From positions 1 through 5,539 of the forward strand of contig DYNR01000160.1 in NCBI GenBank assembly GCA_020720945.1: 5,539 nucleotides of DNA, in the 5' to 3' direction. Shown one piece after another: positions 1 through 5,539 of the stretch. A model generated the notes under the pieces. That model saw nothing but the letters and a program-made list of their open reading frames with translations, was not told where the DNA came from and did not search any database. Position numbers and translations under genes: made by a program. Source of the stretch: Chthoniobacter flavus (GTDB taxonomy: Bacteria; Verrucomicrobiota; Verrucomicrobiia; Chthoniobacterales; DYNR01). Position 1 is the first letter of the stretch; each line of letters begins with the position of its first letter.

Positions 1-23
1 TTCTTTGCATTTATCTCACGGAT

Positions 24-701
24 TCAGGTAAAAGCATACATATCAATGATTTCTAAGTTTTCCGACTCGGCGATAGCGAGAGCGATTGCGTTGAACCTCC
101 GAACATCGGCTTCCCTGCGTCTTTTACCGGTTTCATTTTTTTCTGGGTTCATGTGAACTTCGTCGAGGATTGGGGTGGTCGTGAGCCAAGCGACTTTTTC
201 CGCCACTTTTTTTGCCGATTCGAAAATCGCGAGGAGGTTTTCTTTGTAGGCTTCTGGGGAGGTTCGGGTGGAATCGTCTTTGTTTAGGTTGATGTCGGCG
301 AGATCGGAATTGATTAAAATCAGGGCGATGGGTTCGGGGTTCGTTTCCGCATACTTCGACAAGAATTTTTTTAGGTCATCGGAAGTTCTGCCTCCGATGA
401 CAGTACCCTTTCCTTGCGCCGGTTCCAAAGTGAAGGATTTTTTGTCGCCTTTGAGCAGTTCGATGTTTTTTCCGAGGGAGCTTTCGGCAGTGCGGGTCGC
501 AGTTCCGATGTAGATCGTATCGCCGAAGAGAGCGACTTTAGCGGGTTTTTCTTCGGGGGCGGGAGGCGTTTGTGTTTCTTTAGGAACTTGTGGATATGTC
601 GTTTGGGTTTCTTGCGAGAACAGAGAGGAAGGGGTGGAGAGGAAGAGGGAGGTTGCGAGGGCGAGCAGGGCAAGGTTTTTTTTCGAGGAGGGTGTTTTCA
701 T
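24..701 (-). CDS. Exported SGNH/GDSL-hydrolase-like protein, catalytically degenerate and probably C-terminally truncated
   Basis: The 225-residue product starts with a signal peptide: basic MKTPSSKK, a hydrophobic core at residues 9-22, and likely cleavage near LFS-Q (29-30). There is no lipobox cysteine. A Pro/Thr/Glu/Gln-rich linker follows (about 30-55), then an SGNH-like domain from about 56. VALFGDTIYIG (56-66) sits where block I (GDS) belongs, VIGGRTSDDL (101-110) resembles block II, and LILINSDLADI (127-137) resembles block III (GxND). RRFNAIALAIAESENLEIIDMY (201-222) resembles the late helix and the strand before the Asp-x-x-His block. The nucleophile position reads Thr, the block III Asn position reads Ser, and the stop comes before any DxxH, so ordinary esterase activity is unlikely. 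The upstream in-frame ATG at 908 would add 69 residues in front of an obvious signal peptide and overlap carB, so I chose ATG 701. No Shine-Dalgarno precedes it. It could be a pseudogene or a binding protein. Fold assignment is moderate; substrate is unknown. Confidence 0.65.
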   Translation of the reverse strand: MKTPSSKKNLALLALATSLFLSTPSSLFSQETQTTYPQVPKETQTPPAPEEKPAKVALFGDTIYIGTATRTAESSLGKNIELLKGDKKSFTLEPAQGKGTVIGGRTSDDLKKFLSKYAETNPEPIALILINSDLADINLNKDDSTRTSPEAYKENLLAIFESAKKVAEKVAWLTTTPILDEVHMNPEKNETGKRRREADVRRFNAIALAIAESENLEIIDMYAFT

Positions 702-730
702 CGGTGGTTGGGTTAAGAATGAGGGATTCA

Positions 731-790
731 GGTTGGAGGGAAAGGAAGGGAAAGGAAGGGGGCGGAAGGGGGCGGAAGGGGGCGGAAGGG
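731..790. repeat. 10-bp purine tandem repeat with G-quadruplex pattern
   Basis: Two copies of AAAGGAAGGG (741-760) are followed directly by three copies of GGCGGAAGGG (761-790). The preceding ten bases, GGTTGGAGGG (731-740), look like a diverged sixth unit. The + strand is almost all purine. Six G-tracts of three to five bases (738-740, 748-750, 758-762, 768-772, 778-782, 788-790) are separated by loops of 7, 7, 5, 5 and 5 bases, which satisfies the usual G3+N1-7 quadruplex pattern. The array lies between two divergent genes, 30 bp or more from the SGNH-like start and about 100 bp from the carB start. A function is not shown by the sequence. Confidence 0.9.
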
Positions 791-840
791 ATTTTTTGTG
801 GCGGGCGAGAGCGTAAAAAATTTCGTGTTTTCCAGTTTTG

Positions 841-856
841 AGCGGTTGCAATCGCT
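841..856. promoter_or_regulatory. Near-perfect 16-bp palindrome upstream of carB, candidate operator
   Basis: AGCGGTTGCAATCGCT is its own reverse complement except for one symmetric pair (positions 5 and 12 of the site, a G/T mismatch). The centre is a perfect TTGCAA. It ends 33 bp before the carB start and covers the candidate -35 box, the classic position for a dimeric repressor. No regulator family can be named from the site alone, and as RNA it could also fold as a small hairpin. Confidence 0.4.
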
Positions 857-874
857 GGGAGGTTTGCGCATACT
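846..874 (+). promoter_or_regulatory. Candidate sigma-70-type promoter for carB
   Basis: TTGCAA (846-851, 4 of 6 matches to TTGACA) and CATACT (869-874, 4 of 6 matches to TATAAT) are separated by exactly 17 bp. Transcription would start around 881, giving a leader of only about 9 bases before the carB ATG, which would fit the missing Shine-Dalgarno. Such weak pairs occur often by chance, so the support is positional. Confidence 0.3.
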
Positions 875-889
875 CCACGCCACAAAACC

Positions 890-3800
890 ATGCCGAAAGA
901 CTCAACACTTCACAAGATATTGCTCATAGGTTCTGGACCGATCGTGATTGGTCAAGGGTGCGAATTTGACTATTCTGGAGTCCAGGCCTGCAAGGCGCTG
1001 GCGGAAGAGGGCTACCAAGTCGTGCTGATCAATTCCAATCCCGCGACGATCATGACCGACCCCGAGTTTGCTGACCGGACTTACATTGAGCCGATCACGC
1101 CGGAGATGGTGGAGAAGGTGATCGCAAGGGAAAAACCCGATGCGCTGCTGCCGACGCTGGGGGGGCAGACGGCATTGAATTGCGCGATGGAGTTAGTGCG
1201 CTCTGGGGTGTTAGAAAAATACGGGGTCCGTTTGATCGGTGCGAATGCGGAGGCGATCGAGAGGGGCGAAGACCGCCAGATTTTCAAGGACATCATGATC
1301 GAGATCGGGCTGGATGTGGCGGTGTCTGGCGTGGCGCATTCCCTTGAGGAAGCGCGGGTTATCGCCGAACAGATCGGGCGGTTTCCGCTGATTATCCGCC
1401 CCGCATACACGCTGGGAGGTGCGGGGGGAGGGATCGCATACAACCGCGAAGAACTCGAAGAGATCGTCGCGCGGGGGCTAGACCTTTCGCCCGTGAGCGA
1501 GGTGTTGGTGGAGGAGTCGTTGCTCGGTTGGAAAGAGTTTGAGATGGAGGTCATGCGCGACCGCGCCGATAATTGCGTGGTGATTTGTTCGATTGAAAAT
1601 TTGGATCCGATGGGGGTTCACACGGGGGATTCCATCACGGTGGCACCGATTCAAACTCTCACGGACAAGGAGTATCAGGCGATGCGGGACGCTTCGTTTG
1701 CGGTGATCCGCGCCATCGGGGTCGAAACGGGAGGCTCCAATATCCAGTTTGCGGTGGATCCGAAGACCGGGCGCATGGTGGTCATCGAGATGAATCCGCG
1801 CGTTTCCCGTTCGTCTGCGCTGGCATCGAAAGCGACGGGTTTTCCGATAGCCAAGATCGCGGCGAAGTTGGCGGTTGGCTACACGCTGGACGAGTTGCGC
1901 AACGACATCACGAGGGAGACACCGGCGTGTTTTGAACCGACGATCGATTATGTGGTGACGAAAATACCGAGGTTCACATTCGAGAAATTCCCGCAGGCGG
2001 ATCCCACATTGACGACCCAGATGAAGAGCGTTGGCGAGGCGATGGCCATCGGCAGGTCGTTCAAGGAATCGTTGCAAAAGGCGTTGCGTTCTTTGGAAAC
2101 CGGGCGGGCAGGGCTGGGGGCAGACGGAAAAGACCGGCTTCCCGAGACGGCGGGCGGGGAAGTCGATATCGCATTGATCGAGAAGAACTTACGGATACCG
2201 AATGCCCAGCGGATTTTTTATCTCCGTTTTGCGTTTTTGGTCGGGTTGAGCGAAGAAAGGATTTACGAGTTGACGGGGATCGACCCGTGGTTTTTGGCGC
2301 ACATCCGGCTCATTGTCGAGGAGGAGGGGGTGCTTTCTGGCAAGTCGTTGAAAGAGATTGACTTGCGTGGTTCTAAAAAAATGGGTTTTTCCGACCGGCA
2401 GCTCGCGTGGCTTTCTGGGACGACGGAAGATGCGGTGCGTGCGGCTAGGAAAAATGCGGGGGTTGTGCCCGCTTACCGCCTCGTCGATACTTGTGCGGCG
2501 GAGTTTGAGGCTTACACCCCGTATTATTACAGCAGCTACGGGGACGAGGACGAGACGCGCAAGGGCGACCGCAAAAAGATCATGATTTTGGGAGGCGGGC
2601 CCAACCGGATCGGGCAGGGAATCGAGTTCGATTACTGCTGCGTCCACGCGTCTTTTGCGCTCAAGGAAGAAGGGTTTGAAACCATCATGGTCAACTCCAA
2701 CCCCGAAACGGTTTCGACGGATTACGACACCAGCGACAAGCTTTATTTCGAACCGCTGACGCTTGAGGATGTGCTGAACATTTACGAGAGGGAGCAGTGC
2801 GATGCCGCTATCGTGCAGTTTGGCGGGCAGACCCCGCTCAACTTGGCGGCGGCGTTGCAGAAGCACGGGGTGAAAATCATCGGGACGCAGCCCGAGAGCA
2901 TCGAGATGGCGGAAGACCGGAAGTTTTTTAACGAGATGATCGTCCGTTTGGGGCTCAAGCAAGCGCCGGGGGCGACGGCGGTCAACGAGGGGGAGGCGGT
3001 GGCAGTCGCGGCGAAGATCGGCTATCCCGTGCTGGTGCGCCCCAGTTTTGTTTTGGGTGGGCGGGCGATGGAAATCGTTTATTCCGAGGAAGATCTGCGC
3101 CGCTATATCCGCCATGCGGCGGAGGCGAGCCCGGAGCGTCCGATTTTGGTGGACAGGTATTTGGAGGATGCGGCGGAGGTTGATGTGGATTGCGTGTCCG
3201 ATGGGAAGAGGGTTGTCATCGGCGGCGTGATGGAGCATATCGAGCAGGCGGGGATTCACAGTGGGGATAGTGCGTGCGTCATTCCCTCGTTTTCTTTGTC
3301 TGCCAGTGCGGTGGAAAAAATCAAGTCGGCGACGCGGGCGATGGCGGTTGAATTGAAGGTTTGCGGTTTGATGAATGTGCAGTTTGCGGTGAAGGACGAC
3401 GAGGTTTATGTGATCGAAGTCAACCCGAGGGCATCGCGCACGGTCCCGTTTGTCAGCAAGGCAATCGGGGTTCCTTTGGCGAAGATCGCGGCGAAGGTAA
3501 TGGCAGGCAAGTCGTTGGAAGAGTTGGGGTTTGTCGAAGAGATTATCCCTCCGCACTACTCGGTCAAAGAAGCCGTGTTCCCGTTCATCAAGTTTCCCGG
3601 GACCGACATATCGCTCGGGCCGGAGATGAAGTCCACCGGAGAAGTCATGGGGATCGACGCGGATCTTGGGCACGCTTATGCCAAAGCGCAGATGAGCGCG
3701 CAGCCCGCGTTGCCGGAGTCCGGGAATGTTTTCATCAGCGTGAAAGATGCGGACAAGCCGGCGGTGTTGGGGATTGCAAAAGAGTTTGCGGCGTTGGGGT

Positions 3801-4114
3801 TTGCGTTGTATGCGACCGAGGGGACGATGCGGGCGTTGGCGGAGGAAGGTCTGGAGGCCAAGAAAGTTCACCGCATCGGCGAGGGGCGCCCCAATGTGCT
3901 CGACATGATCAAAAACGGGGAGATCCACTTTATCGTTAATACTCCCACGGGGCTGCAACCGCGCAGGGACGAAGTGGTGATCCGCAGCGCGGCGGTGGCG
4001 CAGAGGATCGCTACGATGACCACTTTGCGGGCGGCTCGCGCCAGCGTTTTGGCGATTCGTGCCATGAAGGAAAAAGAAATCGGGGTCAAGAGCTTGCAGG
4101 AATACCACCAGTGA
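890..4114 (+). CDS. carB: Carbamoyl-phosphate synthase large subunit
   Basis: The cytoplasmic large subunit uses ammonia channelled from CarA, bicarbonate and two ATP to make carbamoyl phosphate for pyrimidines and arginine. The 1074 residues match the usual full length (E. coli about 1073). Order: first pre-ATP-grasp (GSGPIVIGQG, 14-23), carboxyphosphate ATP-grasp (EDR 127-129, RPAYTLGGAGGG 170-181, HTGDS 244-248, IEMNPR 299-304), oligomerization region (about 405-555), second half (GGGPNRIGQG 568-577), carbamoyl-phosphate ATP-grasp (RPSFVLGGRAMEIV 717-730, IEVNPRASR 842-850), and C-terminal MGS-like allosteric domain (about 938-1074). ATP-site residues appear intact in both halves. Equivalents of the E. 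coli ornithine contacts are present: E785, D793, E894 and Thr at 1044/1045. In the nucleotide-effector site, T976, T979 and K956 are kept, but the E. coli K993 position is Arg (R995). The start matches the family N terminus (MPK...HKILLIGSGP). No Shine-Dalgarno is visible. carA is not adjacent; the upstream gene is divergent. Confidence 0.98.
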   Translation: MPKDSTLHKILLIGSGPIVIGQGCEFDYSGVQACKALAEEGYQVVLINSNPATIMTDPEFADRTYIEPITPEMVEKVIAREKPDALLPTLGGQTALNCAMELVRSGVLEKYGVRLIGANAEAIERGEDRQIFKDIMIEIGLDVAVSGVAHSLEEARVIAEQIGRFPLIIRPAYTLGGAGGGIAYNREELEEIVARGLDLSPVSEVLVEESLLGWKEFEMEVMRDRADNCVVICSIENLDPMGVHTGDSITVAPIQTLTDKEYQAMRDASFAVIRAIGVETGGSNIQFAVDPKTGRMVVIEMNPRVSRSSALASKATGFPIAKIAAKLAVGYTLDELRNDITRETPACFEPTIDYVVTKIPRFTFEKFPQADPTLTTQMKSVGEAMAIGRSFKESLQKALRSLETGRAGLGADGKDRLPETAGGEVDIALIEKNLRIPNAQRIFYLRFAFLVGLSEERIYELTGIDPWFLAHIRLIVEEEGVLSGKSLKEIDLRGSKKMGFSDRQLAWLSGTTEDAVRAARKNAGVVPAYRLVDTCAAEFEAYTPYYYSSYGDEDETRKGDRKKIMILGGGPNRIGQGIEFDYCCVHASFALKEEGFETIMVNSNPETVSTDYDTSDKLYFEPLTLEDVLNIYEREQCDAAIVQFGGQTPLNLAAALQKHGVKIIGTQPESIEMAEDRKFFNEMIVRLGLKQAPGATAVNEGEAVAVAAKIGYPVLVRPSFVLGGRAMEIVYSEEDLRRYIRHAAEASPERPILVDRYLEDAAEVDVDCVSDGKRVVIGGVMEHIEQAGIHSGDSACVIPSFSLSASAVEKIKSATRAMAVELKVCGLMNVQFAVKDDEVYVIEVNPRASRTVPFVSKAIGVPLAKIAAKVMAGKSLEELGFVEEIIPPHYSVKEAVFPFIKFPGTDISLGPEMKSTGEVMGIDADLGHAYAKAQMSAQPALPESGNVFISVKDADKPAVLGIAKEFAALGFALYATEGTMRALAEEGLEAKKVHRIGEGRPNVLDMIKNGEIHFIVNTPTGLQPRRDEVVIRSAAVAQRIATMTTLRAARASVLAIRAMKEKEIGVKSLQEYHQ

Positions 4115-4180
4115 TGGGGCGGGCGAATGCCTTTTTTTGAAAATCAAATAACACAAAGAACAACAGAGACTTATACAGCA

Positions 4181-5158
4181 ATGAGCGCAAAACCTATATC
4201 CGATTTTATCGACCACCATTTCCGTCATTTCAACGCGGCGACCGTCAAGGATGCGGCGGACGCATACATCCGGCACTTGGACGGAGGCGGGACGATGCTG
4301 GTGACTTTGGCGGGGGCGATGAGCACGGCGGAGTTGGGGCTTTCTTTGGCGGAGATGATTCGCCAAGACAAAGTTGGCGGGATTGTTTGCACCGGGGCGA
4401 ATTTGGAGGAAGATGTTTTCAACCTCGTCGCGCACGATTTTTACGAGAGGATTCCGAATTACAGGGATTTGACGCCCGCTGACGAGAAGGCGCTTTTGGA
4501 TCGTCACATGAACCGGGTGACCGATACTTGCATCCCCGAGATGGAAGCCATGCGGCGGATCGAAAATGAGATTCTCAAGGAGTGGATGGCGGCGGATGAG
4601 GCGGGGCAGAGCTTTTTCCCCCACGAGTTTTTCTGGAAGATCATTGATTCCCCGGCGTTGCAGGCGAGCTATCAGATCGACCCGAAAAATAGCTGGTTGT
4701 TGGCGGCCAAGCAAAAGAACATTCCGATGTTTGTTCCTGGCTGGGAAGATTCGACTTTAGGGAATATGTATGCGGCGCATTGCATGGAAGGCGATGTGAA
4801 GAATGTTCACACCGTCAAGACGGGCATCCAGTATATGATTTCTTTGGCGGGGTGGTATGTGCCGACGAGCGAGAAGCATTCCATCGGGTTTTTCCAGATT
4901 GGCGGGGGGATCGCGGGCGATTTTCCGATTTGTGTCGTGCCGATGCTGCACCAAGATTTGCGCAAGGAAGAAGTGCCGCTTTGGGGGTATTTTTGCCAGA
5001 TCAGCGATTCGACGACCAGTTACGGTTCGTATTCTGGGGCGGTGCCAAACGAAAAAATCACTTGGGGCAAACTCGGCGAAACGACGCCGAAGTTCGTGAT
5101 CGAGTCCGATGCGACGATCGTTGCCCCGTTGATTTTTGCGAAAGTTCTCGGCTGGTAA
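4181..5158 (+). CDS. Deoxyhypusine-synthase-like protein (bacterial DHS-like family)
   Basis: The 325-residue product belongs to the NAD-dependent deoxyhypusine synthase fold. Visible motifs: AGAMSTAELGLSLAEMI (44-60), TGANLEED (71-78), NRVTDTCIPE (111-120), VPGWEDSTLGN (185-195), GGGIAGDFP (241-249), GSYSGA (282-287), and TWGK (294-297). K297 aligns with the lysine (K329 in human DHS) that carries the aminobutyl intermediate, and E291 and S285 also match. Several residues that bind spermidine in true DHS differ (human D243 is N195, H288 is D247, D313 and D316 are Tyr 281 and 284). Bacteria lack eIF5A, so the likely role is transfer of an aminobutyl-type group to a small amine, for example in homospermidine-type polyamine synthesis; the substrate is not settled by the sequence. 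The start at 4181 (MSAKPISDFIDHHF) fits the family N terminus; ATG 4127 would add 18 low-complexity residues. It lies 66 bp after carB, so co-transcription is possible. No Shine-Dalgarno is visible. Confidence 0.92.
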   Translation: MSAKPISDFIDHHFRHFNAATVKDAADAYIRHLDGGGTMLVTLAGAMSTAELGLSLAEMIRQDKVGGIVCTGANLEEDVFNLVAHDFYERIPNYRDLTPADEKALLDRHMNRVTDTCIPEMEAMRRIENEILKEWMAADEAGQSFFPHEFFWKIIDSPALQASYQIDPKNSWLLAAKQKNIPMFVPGWEDSTLGNMYAAHCMEGDVKNVHTVKTGIQYMISLAGWYVPTSEKHSIGFFQIGGGIAGDFPICVVPMLHQDLRKEEVPLWGYFCQISDSTTSYGSYSGAVPNEKITWGKLGETTPKFVIESDATIVAPLIFAKVLGW

Positions 5159-5255
5159 TCCGGATAGGCTTTCGCTTCCAGTTTGAGTTTTCGGAGGTTG
5201 GGGCAAGGGGAAGTTCCTTTCGCTTGAGTTCCGCAGTTGTTTTTTTGCATAAGCA

Positions 5256-5268
5256 GTTGATAATCAAC
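5256..5268. repeat. 13-bp palindrome GTTGATAATCAAC
   Basis: GTTGAT and ATCAAC are perfect inverted arms around a single central A. The eight bases GTTGATAA recur in reverse complement at 5360-5367 (TTATCAAC), about 100 bp to the right. It could be a protein-binding site or part of a repeat; it is too short to be a terminator. Confidence 0.5.
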
Positions 5269-5273
5269 GCTAA

Positions 5274-5531
5274 CAGAAAATAACCGCGGAATTAGTGTCC
5301 AGCCAAGATTGAAATGTCGCCTCGAAATTGTCTTTTTGCTCCATGTCAGCCCGAAGGTGTTATCAACCGATAGTGCCTTGGGCTTCCGCCTTACCCTGAA
5401 CCAAAAATTCGGCGTTCCAAGTGGCCTTTCAATCTTGAACGGACGCTTGGAAAGGGTTTCGGTAAGTCCTGTCAGCGTCTTGCTTGCTTTGCCAAACCAT
5501 TTGTTGCCTCGGCTTTTTCCAGAAAATAACC
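5274..5531. repeat. 12-bp direct repeat CAGAAAATAACC flanking 234 bp
   Basis: CAGAAAATAACC occurs at 5274-5285 and again at 5520-5531 in the same orientation, with 234 bp between. The offset of 246 bp is a multiple of three, so both copies encode the same LFS-containing tripeptide region on the minus strand. The inner edges do not form terminal inverted repeats, so target-site duplication by a simple insertion element is not demonstrated. The second copy lies close to the window edge, so a further unit could continue outside. Confidence 0.55.
5304..5437. repeat. 11-bp inverted repeat CAAGATTGAAA / TTTCAATCTTG
   Basis: CAAGATTGAAA at 5304-5314 has its exact reverse complement at 5427-5437, separated by 112 bp. 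The right arm sits in the loop of a second, smaller inverted pair, TTCCAAG (5415-5421) and CTTGGAA (5446-5452). The two nested pairs lie inside the 12-bp direct repeat described above. Arms this short and far apart could be chance, but their clustering is notable. Confidence 0.5.
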
Positions 5532-5539
5532 TGAATCAG

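Larger units (their letters stand above)
5159..5539. other. Gene-free, repeat-bearing region of lower G+C
   Basis: No gene in this 381-bp stretch can be supported. It is visibly richer in A and T than the two genes to its left. The minus strand has a frame open from 5535 to 5020, running antisense into the DHS-like gene, but it has no ATG before 5250 and its peptide matches no family I recognise. The plus-strand frames start only short peptides. No rRNA, tRNA or convincing terminator hairpin was found; the seven-T run at 5240-5246 has only a four-pair stem candidate before it. The repeats listed separately suggest a dispersed intergenic repeat or the remnant of a mobile element. Confidence 0.5.

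Noticed and set aside
268..841. Overlapping plus-strand open frames opposite the SGNH-like gene and the tandem array
   Set aside because: They are shadows of the minus-strand gene or translations of the purine repeat (Gly/Arg/Glu-rich) with no recognisable domain.
702..908. N-terminal extension of the SGNH-like gene to the ATG at 908
   Set aside because: It would put 69 low-complexity residues, read through the tandem array, before a clear signal peptide and would overlap the start of carB.
4137..4177. Promoter for the DHS-like gene from TTGAAA (4137-4142) and TATACA (4172-4177)
   Set aside because: The spacing is 29 bp, far from 17, and the -10-like box is only three bases from the start codon.
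4127..4180. Upstream ATG for the DHS-like gene
   Set aside because: The 18 extra residues are unlike the family N terminus, the bases are A-rich and unlike coding DNA here, and the ATG lies in a possible hairpin.
2189..4714. Open frame of 841 codons on the minus strand, antisense to carB and the DHS-like gene
   Set aside because: It spans two well-recognised genes, has the Arg/His/Pro-rich composition typical of antisense frames in G+C-rich genes, and resembles no protein family.
5205..5246. Intrinsic terminator after the DHS-like gene ending in the T-run 5240-5246
   Set aside because: Only a four-pair GGAA/TTCC stem can be drawn, and it is not adjacent to the T-run.
21..5537. Shared GATTCAGGT words at 21-29, 725-733 and inverted at 5529-5537 as element ends
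   Set aside because: Nine- to ten-base matches are expected by chance in a window of this size and their flanks do not match.

Overview
The window holds two complete, confidently identified genes on the + strand: carB (carbamoyl-phosphate synthase large subunit) and a bacterial deoxyhypusine-synthase-like gene. A divergent gene at the left edge encodes an exported SGNH/GDSL-hydrolase-like protein that lacks its catalytic signatures. The coding DNA is G+C-rich. The style of the CarB protein, the bacterial DHS-like protein and the lack of Shine-Dalgarno sequences before all three starts suggest a member of the PVC group, most likely Verrucomicrobia. That assignment is an inference from remembered family resemblance, not from a search.

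Layout: positions 24-701 (minus) encode the SGNH-like protein with a signal peptide. Positions 702-889 form the divergent intergenic region. It contains a 10-bp purine tandem array that fits a G-quadruplex pattern (738-790), facing A/T tracts, and a near-perfect 16-bp palindrome (841-856) overlapping a possible carB promoter. carB fills 890-4114. A 66-bp A-rich spacer follows, then the DHS-like gene at 4181-5158. Positions 5159-5539 carry no gene I can support. That stretch is poorer in G+C than the genes and contains a 12-bp direct repeat, an 11-bp inverted repeat, a short palindrome and a long start-less open frame on the minus strand, so it may belong to a dispersed repeat or a decayed element.

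Functionally, CarB supplies carbamoyl phosphate for pyrimidine and arginine synthesis. The DHS-like protein probably performs NAD-dependent aminobutyl (or similar) transfer in polyamine metabolism, because bacteria have no eIF5A target. Arginine and ornithine feed polyamine synthesis, so a metabolic link is conceivable, but adjacency is the only evidence. carA is not next to carB. I found no convincing new multi-gene system here. The most interesting signals are the altered DHS-like active site, the carB upstream architecture and the repeat-rich right end.
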